Source of the DNA: Pseudonocardia phyllosphaerae | GTDB lineage: Bacteria; Actinomycetota; Actinomycetes; Mycobacteriales; Pseudonocardiaceae | Length of the DNA: 64,000 bases | Direction of reading: 5' to 3' | Assembly (NCBI RefSeq): GCF_046546475.1 | Contig: NZ_JBKGXS010000009.1 | Span: forward strand, 124,001-188,000 | Part shown: positions 56,974 through 64,000 of the stretch, piece after piece | How the letters are laid out: each line of letters opens with the position of its first letter | Numbering within the stretch: the first letter of the stretch is position 1 | Translations under genes and position numbers: made by a program | The notes under the pieces: generated by a model | The model's input: only the letters and a program-made list of their open reading frames with translations | The model's database searches: none | Told to the model about the DNA's origin: nothing

Positions 56974-58167
56974 GTGACCACCTCCTACGTCTACGCGTCC
57001 ACCCGGACCCCGTTCGGCCGCCTGCGGGGCGGGCTGGCCGGGGTGCGTCCCGACGACCTCGCCGCCACCGCCCTGACCGGGGTGCTGGCGACGGCGCCCG
57101 GCCTCGGCCCGGCGGAGATCGGCGACGTCGTGTGGGGCTGCGCCAACCAGGCCGGGGAGGACAACCGCGACGTGGGCCGGATGGCGGTGCTGCTCGCGGG
57201 GCTGCCGACCTCGGTGCCCGCGACCACCGTCAACCGGCTCTGCGGGTCGTCGCTCGACGCGGTGCTGCAGGGTTCGCGTGCGGTCGAGACCGGTGACGCC
57301 GACGTCGTCGTCGCCGGCGGTGTGGAGTCGATGACCCGCGCACCCTGGGTGCTGCCCAAGCCCGCGAAGGGCTTCCCGGCCGGTGACCTCACCGCGGTGT
57401 CCACGACGCTGGGCTGGCGCCTGGTCAACGACCGGATGCCCGCGGAGTGGACCGCGTCGCTGGGGGAGTGCAACGAGCAGCTCGCCGACCGCTTCGGCAT
57501 CTCCCGCGAGCGCCAGGACGAGTTCGCCGCCCGCTCCCACCGGCTCGCCGGGAAGGCCTGGGCGGACGGGTTCTACGACGACCTCGTCGTCGCCGTCCCG
57601 GACACCGACCTGGTCCGTGACGAGGGTGTCCGCGACGACTCCACCCCGGAGAAGCTCGCCGGGCTGAAGCCCGCCTTCCGCGCGGACGGCACCGTCACCG
57701 CGGGCAACGCCAGCCCGCTCAACGACGGCGCCGCCGCCGTCCTCGTCGGGTCCGGTGCCGCCGCGGACCGGATCGGCGGCGAGCCGCTGGCCCGGATCGC
57801 CGGGCGTGGCACGTCGGCGCGTGACCCGCAGGAGTTCGGCATCGCCCCGGTCGAGGCGGCCGAGCGGGCGCTGGCCCGCGCCGGGATCGGCTGGGACGAC
57901 GTCGCCGCCGTCGAGCTCAACGAGGCCTTCGCCGTCCAGTCGCTGGCCTGCGTCGACGCGTGGAGGATCGACCCCGAGATCGTCAACACCAAGGGCGGCG
58001 CGATCGCGATCGGGCATCCGCTCGGCGCGTCCGGTGCCCGAGTCGTCGGCACGCTGGCCAAGCGGCTCGCCGAGTCCGGCGACCGCTGGGGCGTCGCGGC
58101 GATCTGCATCGGCGTCGGGCAGGCCCTGGCCGTCGTGCTGGAGAACGAGAAGGGAGCGCGCGCGTGA
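56974..58167 (+). CDS. pcaF: Beta-ketoadipyl-CoA thiolase
   Basis: A 397-aa thiolase that cleaves beta-ketoadipyl-CoA to succinyl-CoA and acetyl-CoA. Seen: acyl-accepting Cys in TVNRLCGSSLDAVLQGS near residue 90, VVAGGVESMTRAPWVL, AGNASPLNDGAAAVLVG, VELNEAFAVQSLACVD, KGGAIAIGHPLGASGAR near 347 (His) and the C-terminal Cys in AAICIGVGQALAV. Assignment to PcaF rather than a general thiolase rests on coupling to PcaI/PcaJ. GTG 56974 follows TAGCGT by 7 nt. The stop overlaps pcaI by 4 nt (GTGA). Confidence 0.88.
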   Translation: MTTSYVYASTRTPFGRLRGGLAGVRPDDLAATALTGVLATAPGLGPAEIGDVVWGCANQAGEDNRDVGRMAVLLAGLPTSVPATTVNRLCGSSLDAVLQGSRAVETGDADVVVAGGVESMTRAPWVLPKPAKGFPAGDLTAVSTTLGWRLVNDRMPAEWTASLGECNEQLADRFGISRERQDEFAARSHRLAGKAWADGFYDDLVVAVPDTDLVRDEGVRDDSTPEKLAGLKPAFRADGTVTAGNASPLNDGAAAVLVGSGAAADRIGGEPLARIAGRGTSARDPQEFGIAPVEAAERALARAGIGWDDVAAVELNEAFAVQSLACVDAWRIDPEIVNTKGGAIAIGHPLGASGARVVGTLAKRLAESGDRWGVAAICIGVGQALAVVLENEKGARA

Positions 58168-58859
58168 CCGCCCGCATCTGCGAGACCTACGACGACGCCG
58201 TCGCAGGTACCCCGGACGGCGCGACCGTCCTGGTCGGCGGCTTCGGCATGGCAGGCATGCCCGTCGAGCTGGTCGACGCGCTCGTCCGCCAGGGCGCAGG
58301 CGAGCTGACCGTGGTGTCCAACAACGCCGGCAACGGCGACACCGGCCTGGCCGCGCTGCTCGCCACCGGCCGCGTCCGCAAGGTCGTCTGCTCCTTCCCT
58401 CGCCAGGCCGACTCCTGGGTCTTCGACGACCTCTACCGGTCCGGGCGGATCGAGCTGGAGGTCGTGCCGCAGGGCAACCTCGCCGAGCGGCTGCGCGCAG
58501 CCGGGGCCGGGATCGGCGCGTTCTTCACCCCGACCGGGGCGGGCACGCTGCTGGCCGAGGGCAAGGAGACCCGCGAGATCGACGGCCGCACCCAGGTGCT
58601 GGAGTACCCGATCTCCGGGGACCTCGCGCTGGTCAAGGCGCACCTCGCGGACCGGATGGGCAACGTCGTCTACCGGCGGACCGCGCGGAACTTCGGGCCG
58701 GTGATGGCCACCGCCGCGTCGACCGTCGCGGTGCAGGTCGACCGGGTCGTCCCCACCGGGGACATCGACCCGGAGACCGTCGTGACCCCCGGGATCTACG
58801 TCGACCGCATCGTGGCCGCCGACTCCGTGGCCGGACAGCAGCAGGAGGGGATCGCATGA
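58164..58859 (+). CDS. pcaI: 3-Oxoadipate CoA-transferase subunit A
   Basis: A 231-aa alpha subunit of a family I CoA-transferase that passes CoA from succinyl-CoA to 3-oxoadipate. Seen: GATVLVGGFGMAGMPVELVD near residue 18 (GG-G-x-G-x-P), TVVSNNAGNGDTGLAALL near 48, ELEVVPQGNLAERLRAAGAG near 97, GAFFTPTGAGTLLAEGKE near 118. The substrate is assigned from context. GTG start overlaps the thiolase stop; its own stop overlaps the subunit B ATG, giving a tightly coupled three-gene operon. Confidence 0.9.
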   Translation: MTARICETYDDAVAGTPDGATVLVGGFGMAGMPVELVDALVRQGAGELTVVSNNAGNGDTGLAALLATGRVRKVVCSFPRQADSWVFDDLYRSGRIELEVVPQGNLAERLRAAGAGIGAFFTPTGAGTLLAEGKETREIDGRTQVLEYPISGDLALVKAHLADRMGNVVYRRTARNFGPVMATAASTVAVQVDRVVPTGDIDPETVVTPGIYVDRIVAADSVAGQQQEGIA

Positions 58860-59533
58860 CCACCACCGCACCGGCCCCGCGCAGCACCCCGCGCGACAAG
58901 GACGAGATCGCCGCCGCCGTCGCCCGCGACATCGTGGAGACCAACCCCGGCGGCGCGTTCGTCAACCTCGGCATCGGGCGCCCGACACTGGTCGCCGACC
59001 ACCTGCCCGAGGGCTCCGGCGTCGTCCTGCACACCGAGAACGGCATGCTCAACATGGGCCCGGCCGCGTCGGAGGACGAGACCGACCCGGACCTGATCAA
59101 CGCGGGCAAGGTCCCGGTGACCGAGCTGCCCGGTGCCGCGTACTTCCACCAGGCGGACTCGTTCGCGATGATGCGCGGCGGTCACCTCGACGTCTGCGTG
59201 CTCGGTGCGTTCCAGGTGTCGGTGTCCGGGGACCTCGCGAACTGGCACACCGGCGAGCCGGACGCGATCCCGGCCGTCGGCGGGGCGATGGACCTGGCGA
59301 TCGGCGCCAAGCGGGTGTGGACGGTCATGACCCTGTTCGACAAGCAGGGCACCCCGAAGCTGGTGCCGGAGTGCACGTATCCGGTGACCGGGCTGGGCTG
59401 CATCGACCGCGTCTACACCGACTACGGCACCTTCGCCCTGGAGTCCGGCCGGATGCGGGCGCTGGAGCTGTTCGGGACGACCGAGGAGGAGCTGGCCGAG
59501 CGGCTGACGCCGGTGGAGCTTGTGAGGGACTGA
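58856..59533 (+). CDS. pcaJ: 3-Oxoadipate CoA-transferase subunit B
   Basis: A 225-aa beta subunit. Catalytic Glu lies in VVLHTENGMLNMGPAA near residue 62 (the SENG-like site). Also VNLGIGRPTLVADHLPEG near 40, AYFHQADSFAMMRGGHLDVC near 97, and LGAFQVSVSGDLANW. Length is usual. ATG at 58856 within GAGGGGATCGCATGA, overlapping the subunit A stop. After the stop a palindrome and the second LysR gene follow. Confidence 0.92.
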   Translation: MTTTAPAPRSTPRDKDEIAAAVARDIVETNPGGAFVNLGIGRPTLVADHLPEGSGVVLHTENGMLNMGPAASEDETDPDLINAGKVPVTELPGAAYFHQADSFAMMRGGHLDVCVLGAFQVSVSGDLANWHTGEPDAIPAVGGAMDLAIGAKRVWTVMTLFDKQGTPKLVPECTYPVTGLGCIDRVYTDYGTFALESGRMRALELFGTTEEELAERLTPVELVRD

Positions 59534-59542
59534 GACTCCGAA

Positions 59543-59558
59543 GATCTCAATTGAGATC
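59543..59558. promoter_or_regulatory. Perfect 16-bp palindrome before the cat operon
   Basis: GATCTCAATTGAGATC lies 9 nt after the pcaJ stop and 75 nt before the LysR gene. It is AT-richer than its surroundings and fits an operator of the LysR encoded next, or of an IclR-type regulator. Confidence 0.6.
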
Positions 59559-59632
59559 GATCAGGACTTTGTGTCACTGAAGCGTCGCTCCTATCGTCGG
59601 TCCGGTCACAGCGGACGAGCCCGGGAGGCGAC

Positions 59633-60568
59633 GTGGAGATCCGGCAGCTCCGGTACTTCGTGACCGTCGCCCGGACGCGGCACTTCGGGCAGGCCGCCGA
59701 GCGCCTGCACATGAACCAGTCCCCGCTGTCCCAGGCGATCCGCCAGCTGGAGTCCCAGATCGGGGCGACGCTGTTCACCCGCACCACCCGCAAGGTCGAC
59801 CTGACCCCGGCGGGGGAGGCGTTGCTGCGCGACGCCCTGCGGATCCTGGAGTCGGTCGGCTCCGCCCAGGAGCGGGTGCAGCAGATCGCCGAGGGCCGCA
59901 GCGGCCTGGTCCGCGTCGGCAGCACCGGCCTGGCCGCCTACAAGCAGCTGCCGCAGCTGGCCCGGATCGTCGCCCGCGAGGCGCCCGGCATCGTGCTCAA
60001 GTTCGTCCCCGACCTGCTCACCCCGGCCAGCGAGTCCGCGCTGACCGAGGACCGCATCGACGTCGCCCTGCTGCGCCCGCCGGTGTCGCGCACCGGGCTG
60101 GTGACCCGGCCGATCGCGCGGGAGAAGCTCGTCGCCGCGGTGCCCGACCGGCACCGCCTCGCCGGCGCAGGCCCCGTCGGGCTCGGTGAGCTGCGCGACG
60201 AGCCGTTCGTGGTCTACGCGGCCAAGGAGTCCGTCGTCGCCTCCGCGGTCACCGAGGCCTGCCTGGCCGCCGGGTTCCTGCCGCACCGCGCGCACGAGGT
60301 CGCCGAGACCTCGGTGATGCTGACGCTCGTCGCGGCCGGACTGGGCATCGCCCTGCTGCCCGAGTCCGTGCTCGCCCTGCGCATCGAGGGTGTCCGCTTC
60401 GTGGGCATCGCCGACGACGCCTCCGTCGACCTCGCGCTCGCCTGGCGGGCCGACGACGACGCCCCCGCCATCCGCACGCTCGTCTCCGCGCTGGAGGACA
60501 ACGGTTTCGTCTCGCCGACGGACACTCCGCCCACCGCGCTCGACCCCGTCCCCGGAGGACATCGGTGA
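59633..60568 (+). CDS. catR: LysR family regulator of the cat operon
   Basis: A 311-aa LysR-type regulator. HTH: IRQLRYFVTVARTRHFGQAA, LHMNQSPLSQAIRQLESQIG; effector domain from about 88 (LVRVGSTGLAAYKQLPQLAR, LGIALLPESVLALRIEGV). GGGAGG lies 5 nt before the GTG. Unlike many CatR proteins it is encoded in the same direction as catB and overlaps it by 4 nt (GTGA), so it is part of the operon it probably controls. The symbol is by context; muconate as inducer is an inference. Confidence 0.85.
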   Translation: MEIRQLRYFVTVARTRHFGQAAERLHMNQSPLSQAIRQLESQIGATLFTRTTRKVDLTPAGEALLRDALRILESVGSAQERVQQIAEGRSGLVRVGSTGLAAYKQLPQLARIVAREAPGIVLKFVPDLLTPASESALTEDRIDVALLRPPVSRTGLVTRPIAREKLVAAVPDRHRLAGAGPVGLGELRDEPFVVYAAKESVVASAVTEACLAAGFLPHRAHEVAETSVMLTLVAAGLGIALLPESVLALRIEGVRFVGIADDASVDLALAWRADDDAPAIRTLVSALEDNGFVSPTDTPPTALDPVPGGHR

Positions 60569-61665
60569 AGATCGTCGCGATCGAGGCCGTCCCGTTCACC
60601 ATCCCGTACCGCAAGCCGCTGCGCTTCGCCTCGGGTGAGGTGCACGAGGCCGACCACGTGCTCGTCCGGGTGCACACCGACGACGGCGTCGTCGGCGTCG
60701 CCGAGGCCCCGCCGCGGCCCTACACCTACGGCGAGACCCAGGCGTCGATCCGCGCCGTCATCGACCAGATCTTCGCCCCCGAGCTCGTCGGGCTCTCGCT
60801 GCTGGAGCGGGAGGTGGTGCACGCCCGGCTGGACCGCACGGTCGGCAACCCGGCCGCGAAGTCCGCCGTCGACATGGCCTGCTGGGACGCGCTCGGCCGC
60901 ACCCTCGACCTGCCGGTGACCCAGCTGCTCGGCGGGTACTCCGACCGGATGCGGGTCTCGCACATGGTCGGGTTCGCGCCGGACGGGGCGATGGTCGCCG
61001 AGGCGGAGCGGGTGCGCGACACCTACGGCATCACCACGTTCAAGGTGAAGGTCGGCCGCCGGCCGGTGTCGGTCGACGTCGGCGCCTGCCGTGCGCTGCG
61101 CGAGGCACTCGGCCCGGACGTGGAGCTCTACGTCGACGGCAACCGCGGCTGGACGCCGTCGGAGGCGGCGCGGGCGCTGCACGCGATGGCCGACCTCGAC
61201 CTGACGCTGTCCGAGGAGCTCTGCCCCGCCGACGACGTGCTCGGCCGGCGCTGGCTCACCGCCCGCACGACCGTCCCGACCGTCGCCGACGAGAGCGCCG
61301 TGACCAGCGGCCAGGTCACCCGCGAGCTGCTCGACGGCGCCGCCACGATGATCAGCATCAAGACCGCCCGGACCGGCTTCACCGCCTCGCAGCGGGTACT
61401 GCACCAGTGCGAGGGCCTCGGGTCGGAGGTCGTGATGGGCAACCAGATCGACGGCCAGATCGGCACCGCCTGCACCGTCGCGTTCGGGGCCGCTCACCGG
61501 CACAGCGCCCGCCGCGCCGGTGAGCTGTCGAACTTCCTGGACATGGCCGACGACCTGCTCGCCGAGCCGCTGGAGATCCACGGCGGCGAGCTGGCCGTCC
61601 GGCCCGGCCCGGGTCTCGGGATCGAGATCGACCCCGACAAGCTCGCGCACTACCGCACCGACTGA
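60565..61665 (+). CDS. catB: Muconate cycloisomerase
   Basis: A 366-aa enolase-superfamily enzyme converting cis,cis-muconate to muconolactone. Seen: PFTIPYRKPLRFASGEVHEAD near residue 10, ITTFKVKVGRRPVSV near 153 (KxK catalytic pair), YVDGNRGWTPSEAARAL near 191, LSEELCPADDVLGRR near 213, TVADESAVTSGQ near 237 and SIKTARTGF near 257. All metal ligands (D, E, D) are present. Overlap with catR and position before catA and catC support the assignment. Confidence 0.92.
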   Translation: MKIVAIEAVPFTIPYRKPLRFASGEVHEADHVLVRVHTDDGVVGVAEAPPRPYTYGETQASIRAVIDQIFAPELVGLSLLEREVVHARLDRTVGNPAAKSAVDMACWDALGRTLDLPVTQLLGGYSDRMRVSHMVGFAPDGAMVAEAERVRDTYGITTFKVKVGRRPVSVDVGACRALREALGPDVELYVDGNRGWTPSEAARALHAMADLDLTLSEELCPADDVLGRRWLTARTTVPTVADESAVTSGQVTRELLDGAATMISIKTARTGFTASQRVLHQCEGLGSEVVMGNQIDGQIGTACTVAFGAAHRHSARRAGELSNFLDMADDLLAEPLEIHGGELAVRPGPGLGIEIDPDKLAHYRTD

Positions 61666-61709
61666 CGCACCACCGTCCCGCAACCATCGCAGCGTCGAGG
61701 AGTGACCCG

Positions 61710-62582
61710 ATGACCACCACCGAGCAGGACACCGGAACGACCGAGGAGCAGGCGACCGCCGCAGGCTCGGGGCTCAACGCCACGGCGACGTTCGCGCGCA
61801 AGGAGCGCGGCAGCAGCGGGCCGGTCGACCACGACCGCGTCTCGACGATCGCGAAGGACGCGCTCGGCGCGCTGCACGAGGTCATCCGGCGCCACCAGGT
61901 GACCTACGAGGAGTACGACGCGCTCAAGGCGTGGCTGATCTCGGTCGGCGAGACCGGCGAGTGGCCACTGTTCCTCGACGTGTTCGTCGAGCACGTCGTC
62001 GAGGAGGTCGCGCACGCCGACCGCAAGGGCGCCGTCGGCACCATCGAGGGCCCGTACTACATCCCCGGTGCCCCGGAGTTCGCGAGCGAGGCCGAGGTCC
62101 CGATGCGCGACGACGAGGCCGGCACCCCGCTGCTGTTCCAGGGCACCGTGTCCGACCTCGACGGCACGCCCCTGGAGAACGCGCTGGTCGAGCTCTGGCA
62201 CGCCGACGACGCCGGCTACTACTCCCAGTTCGCCCCGGGCATCCCGGAGTGGAACCTGCGCGCGCAGATCCGCACCGGCGCCGACGGGCACTACGCGTTC
62301 CACACCATCCAGCCCGCGCCGTACCAGATCCCGACCGACGGTTCCTGCGGCCGGCTGATCGCCGCGGCCGGCTGGCACCCGTGGCGCCCGGCGCACCTGC
62401 ACCTCAAGGTGACCGCCGAGGGCAAGGCCCCGGTGACGACCCAGCTGTACTTCGTCGGCGGCGACTACACCGACGACGACGTCGCCCAGGCCGTCAAGCC
62501 CGAGCTGATGCTCGACCCGCAGCCGGCCTCCTCCGGTGCGGGTGTGCAGGTCACCTACGACTTCCCGCTGGACCCCGCATGA
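61710..62582 (+). CDS. catA: Catechol 1,2-dioxygenase
   Basis: A 290-aa intradiol ring-cleavage dioxygenase making cis,cis-muconate from catechol. N-terminal helical dimerisation domain (LGALHEVIRRHQVTYEEYDAL near 52). Fe(III) ligands: Tyr in GTIEGPYYIPGAP near 115, Tyr in PAPYQIPTDGSCG near 205, and two His in GWHPWRPAHLHLKV near 222. ALVELWHADDAGYYSQF is the family core strand. ATG 61710 with GAGGAG 9-10 nt upstream. Overlaps catC by 4 nt. Confidence 0.95.
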   Translation: MTTTEQDTGTTEEQATAAGSGLNATATFARKERGSSGPVDHDRVSTIAKDALGALHEVIRRHQVTYEEYDALKAWLISVGETGEWPLFLDVFVEHVVEEVAHADRKGAVGTIEGPYYIPGAPEFASEAEVPMRDDEAGTPLLFQGTVSDLDGTPLENALVELWHADDAGYYSQFAPGIPEWNLRAQIRTGADGHYAFHTIQPAPYQIPTDGSCGRLIAAAGWHPWRPAHLHLKVTAEGKAPVTTQLYFVGGDYTDDDVAQAVKPELMLDPQPASSGAGVQVTYDFPLDPA

Positions 62583-62869
62583 GCGAACTCTTCGCCGTCC
62601 GCATGGACGTGAACCTCCCGCCGGACATGGATCCCGACGCGCGCAGCGAGCTGCTCGCCCGGGAGAAGGCCTACTCGCAGGAGTGGCAGCGCTCCGGGCA
62701 CTGGCGCAGCATCTGGCGCTGCGTGGGGGAGTACGCCAACATCTCGATCTTCGAGGTCGACGGGAACGCGCAGCTGCACGAGATCGTCAGCGGGCTGCCG
62801 CTGTTCCCGTACATGGACATCACGGTGACGCCGTTGACGACGCACCCGTCGGACATCCACGCGTCCTGA
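62579..62869 (+). CDS. catC: Muconolactone delta-isomerase
   Basis: A 96-aa enzyme converting muconolactone to beta-ketoadipate enol-lactone. Seen: FAVRMDVNLPPDMDPDAR at the start, LLAREKAYSQEWQRSGHWRS near 25-45, IWRCVGEYANISIFEVDGNA and LHEIVSGLPLFPYMDITVTP. The full family length is present. ATG at 62579 overlaps the catA stop (ATGA). It completes catB-catA-catC; the next enzyme, enol-lactone hydrolase, is not found downstream. Confidence 0.95.
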   Translation: MSELFAVRMDVNLPPDMDPDARSELLAREKAYSQEWQRSGHWRSIWRCVGEYANISIFEVDGNAQLHEIVSGLPLFPYMDITVTPLTTHPSDIHAS

Positions 62870-62888
62870 GCCGTCCGCTCCTCCCGAT

Positions 62889-62918
62889 CCGCCCGCACCG
62901 GTCCGCCGGTGCGGGCGG
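62889..62918. terminator. Terminator hairpin after catC
   Basis: CCGCCCGCACCGG and CCGGTGCGGGCGG form a perfect 13-bp stem with a 4-nt loop, 20 nt after the catC stop and 14 nt from the stop of the convergent monooxygenase. Confidence 0.85.
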
Positions 62919-62931
62919 CGTCGTGTCCGGG

Positions 62932-63882
62932 TCAGGCCCGGTCGAGCCGTGCCACTGCGGCCCGGTACTCCTCGGCGATCCGCGCGACGAGCTCGGCGGC
63001 GGGCAGAATCTCCGACACCAGACCGGCGGACTGTCCCGCCTCGACCTTGCCGCCGGCGACGTCGCCGGAGAGCGCGGCGTCCCGCAGGGTCGACGCCGTG
63101 AACGCCGTCCGCCGGGACTCCAGGTCCGTGCCCTGTTCCTCGAGTTCGGCCATCCGCGCGGTGAAGTCGTTCGCGAGCGTGCGGATGAGACCCAGGCCGT
63201 GTCCCACGGTGCGGGTGTCCTCGACGGCCGCGCCGACCACCGCTGCCTTGTACGCGGGGTGCACCGAGGACTCGGGCGTCGCCAGGAACCGGGTGCCGAA
63301 CTGGGCGGCGTCGGCGCCGAGCGCGATCATCGCCGCGAGCCCCGCCCCGTCTGCCACCCCGCCGGAGGCGACCAGCGGGATCTCCGGAACGGCGGTCGCC
63401 ACCGCACGGACCAGCACCTGGGTGGTCACCATGGCCGGCGGCGGGTGCCCGCCCGCCTCGGCGCCGACGACGACGAGACCGTCCACGCCGGCGGCCGCGG
63501 CCTTGGCCGCGTGCTCGACCCCGGCGACCACGTGCAGGCAGACGGTCCCGGCGGCGTGGAACCGGTCGAGGTAGCGGCGCGGCCCGCCCTGCGACGCGAT
63601 CAGCACCGGCGGGGGCCGCTGCAGCAGCAGGTCGATGACCTCGTCGGCGCCCGCCCGGTACAGCGGCAGGTTCACCGCCCACGGCCGGTCGGTGCCGGAT
63701 GCCATCTCGTCGAGGACCCGCGCGAGATCGGGCAGGCGCATCGGTCCGGCCGCGACCACCCCCAGCCCACCCGCCCCGCTCACCGTGAGCGGCAGCGCGG
63801 AGCAGGACGACGCCCAGGACATGCCGGCCTGCACGATCGGCAGCTCGGTGCCGACGAGCCCTGTGAACCGGGTGCGGATCAT
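62932..63882 (-). CDS. Nitronate monooxygenase family (FMN TIM-barrel) protein
   Basis: A 316-aa NMO/2-nitropropane dioxygenase-like flavoprotein. Seen: LPIVQAGMSWASSCSALPLTV near residue 14, SGAGGLGVVAAGPM near 35, DRPWAVNLPLYR near 65, VLIASQGGPRRYLDRFHAAG near 93, VVVGAEAGGHPP near 140, PLVASGGVADGAGLAAMIALGADAA near 170 (FMN phosphate) and QFGTRFLATPES near 195. Many such proteins act on other substrates, including enoyl-type compounds. ATG 63882 overlaps the stop of an upstream acyl-CoA synthetase gene, hinting at acyl-CoA metabolism. Confidence 0.87.
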   Translation of the reverse strand: MIRTRFTGLVGTELPIVQAGMSWASSCSALPLTVSGAGGLGVVAAGPMRLPDLARVLDEMASGTDRPWAVNLPLYRAGADEVIDLLLQRPPPVLIASQGGPRRYLDRFHAAGTVCLHVVAGVEHAAKAAAAGVDGLVVVGAEAGGHPPPAMVTTQVLVRAVATAVPEIPLVASGGVADGAGLAAMIALGADAAQFGTRFLATPESSVHPAYKAAVVGAAVEDTRTVGHGLGLIRTLANDFTARMAELEEQGTDLESRRTAFTASTLRDAALSGDVAGGKVEAGQSAGLVSEILPAAELVARIAEEYRAAVARLDRA

Positions 63883-64000
63883 CCCGTCGCCTGCTCGAGC
63901 AGCAGTCGGGCGTGCGCCGCGAGCTTGTTCTTCTGGATCTTGGAGCTGGCGGTCATCCCGATGTCCTCGAACCCCTCGACCACGCGCAGGTGCCGGGGCA
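63879..64000 (-). CDS. Acyl-CoA synthetase, C-terminal end (partial)
   Basis: Only the last 40 codons lie in the window. They read PRHLRVVEGFEDIGMTASSK then IQKNKLAAHARLLLEQATG, the A10 region of adenylate-forming ligases, in which the Lys of SSKIQK is the catalytic lysine of the C-terminal subdomain. The stop overlaps the ATG of the nitronate-monooxygenase-like gene (ATGA). Confidence 0.8.
   Translation of the reverse strand, partial: PRHLRVVEGFEDIGMTASSKIQKNKLAAHARLLLEQATG

Overview
The window is chromosomal DNA of a very GC-rich actinobacterium. Gene content fits the order Pseudonocardiales, and my impression is a Pseudonocardia-like genome, but no marker here proves the genus. Support comes from GTG starts, an orn-tRNA-His-tRNA-Lys block as in mycobacterial relatives, bacterial PH-domain pairs, an Idi/geranylgeranyl-reductase pair, and many genes without a Shine-Dalgarno sequence that instead carry a TANNNT -10 box 6-8 nt before the start codon (leaderless transcripts).

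Layout. 1-8.4 kb: a degenerate GGDEF-like protein cut by the window edge, two MFS transporters, TerC, an ABM-fold protein divergent from a WYL regulator, an asparaginase and a methyltransferase. 8.4-17.3 kb: three tRNAs with oligoribonuclease, a HerA/DUF853 ATPase whose 3' end overlaps that of a PH-domain protein, and a two-gene glycosyltransferase unit. 17.4-24.4 kb: acyl-CoA dehydrogenase-like protein, HAD phosphatase, sucrase/ferredoxin-like protein behind a possible iron box, acyl-CoA ligase, GNAT, a 17-codon ORF and a MerR regulator. 24.4-35.3 kb: two-component system, siderophore-interacting protein, TetR, MenC, two flavoproteins facing a shared palindrome, a GlcD-like oxidase, CYTH-CHAD and PHP proteins. 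35.3-44.7 kb: a repeat-rich convergent gap, DUF985 cupin, secreted GH16, PfkB kinase, CobW GTPase, Rsm22, Idi, a geranylgeranyl-reductase-type flavoprotein and an MFS exporter.

44.7-51.5 kb holds the most notable locus: a leaderless 27-codon cysteine leader peptide, a C-rich untranslated leader, and then five genes encoding a small exported protein, an exported SBP56/methanethiol-oxidase-like propeller, a membrane protein with CopD-like and CopC/YtkA-like parts, a YeeE/YedE sulfur-compound transporter, and a second small exported protein resembling the first. I infer a cysteine-starvation-controlled system for oxidising and importing sulfur compounds outside the cell.

51.5-56 kb: a carboxypeptidase-regulatory-like/YceI pair, then a 32-bp concentric palindrome in front of an AurF-like diiron oxygenase and a ferredoxin-fused NADP reductase. 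57-62.9 kb: the catechol branch of the beta-ketoadipate pathway (LysR / pcaF-pcaI-pcaJ, then LysR-catB-catA-catC); enol-lactone hydrolase (pcaD) is not in the window. The window ends with a nitronate monooxygenase-like gene and the 3' end of an acyl-CoA synthetase.

Two copies of a 62-64 bp palindromic element sit just after stop codons of unrelated genes (17.3 and 44.7 kb), in the same orientation relative to the upstream gene, suggesting a dispersed intergenic repeat family.
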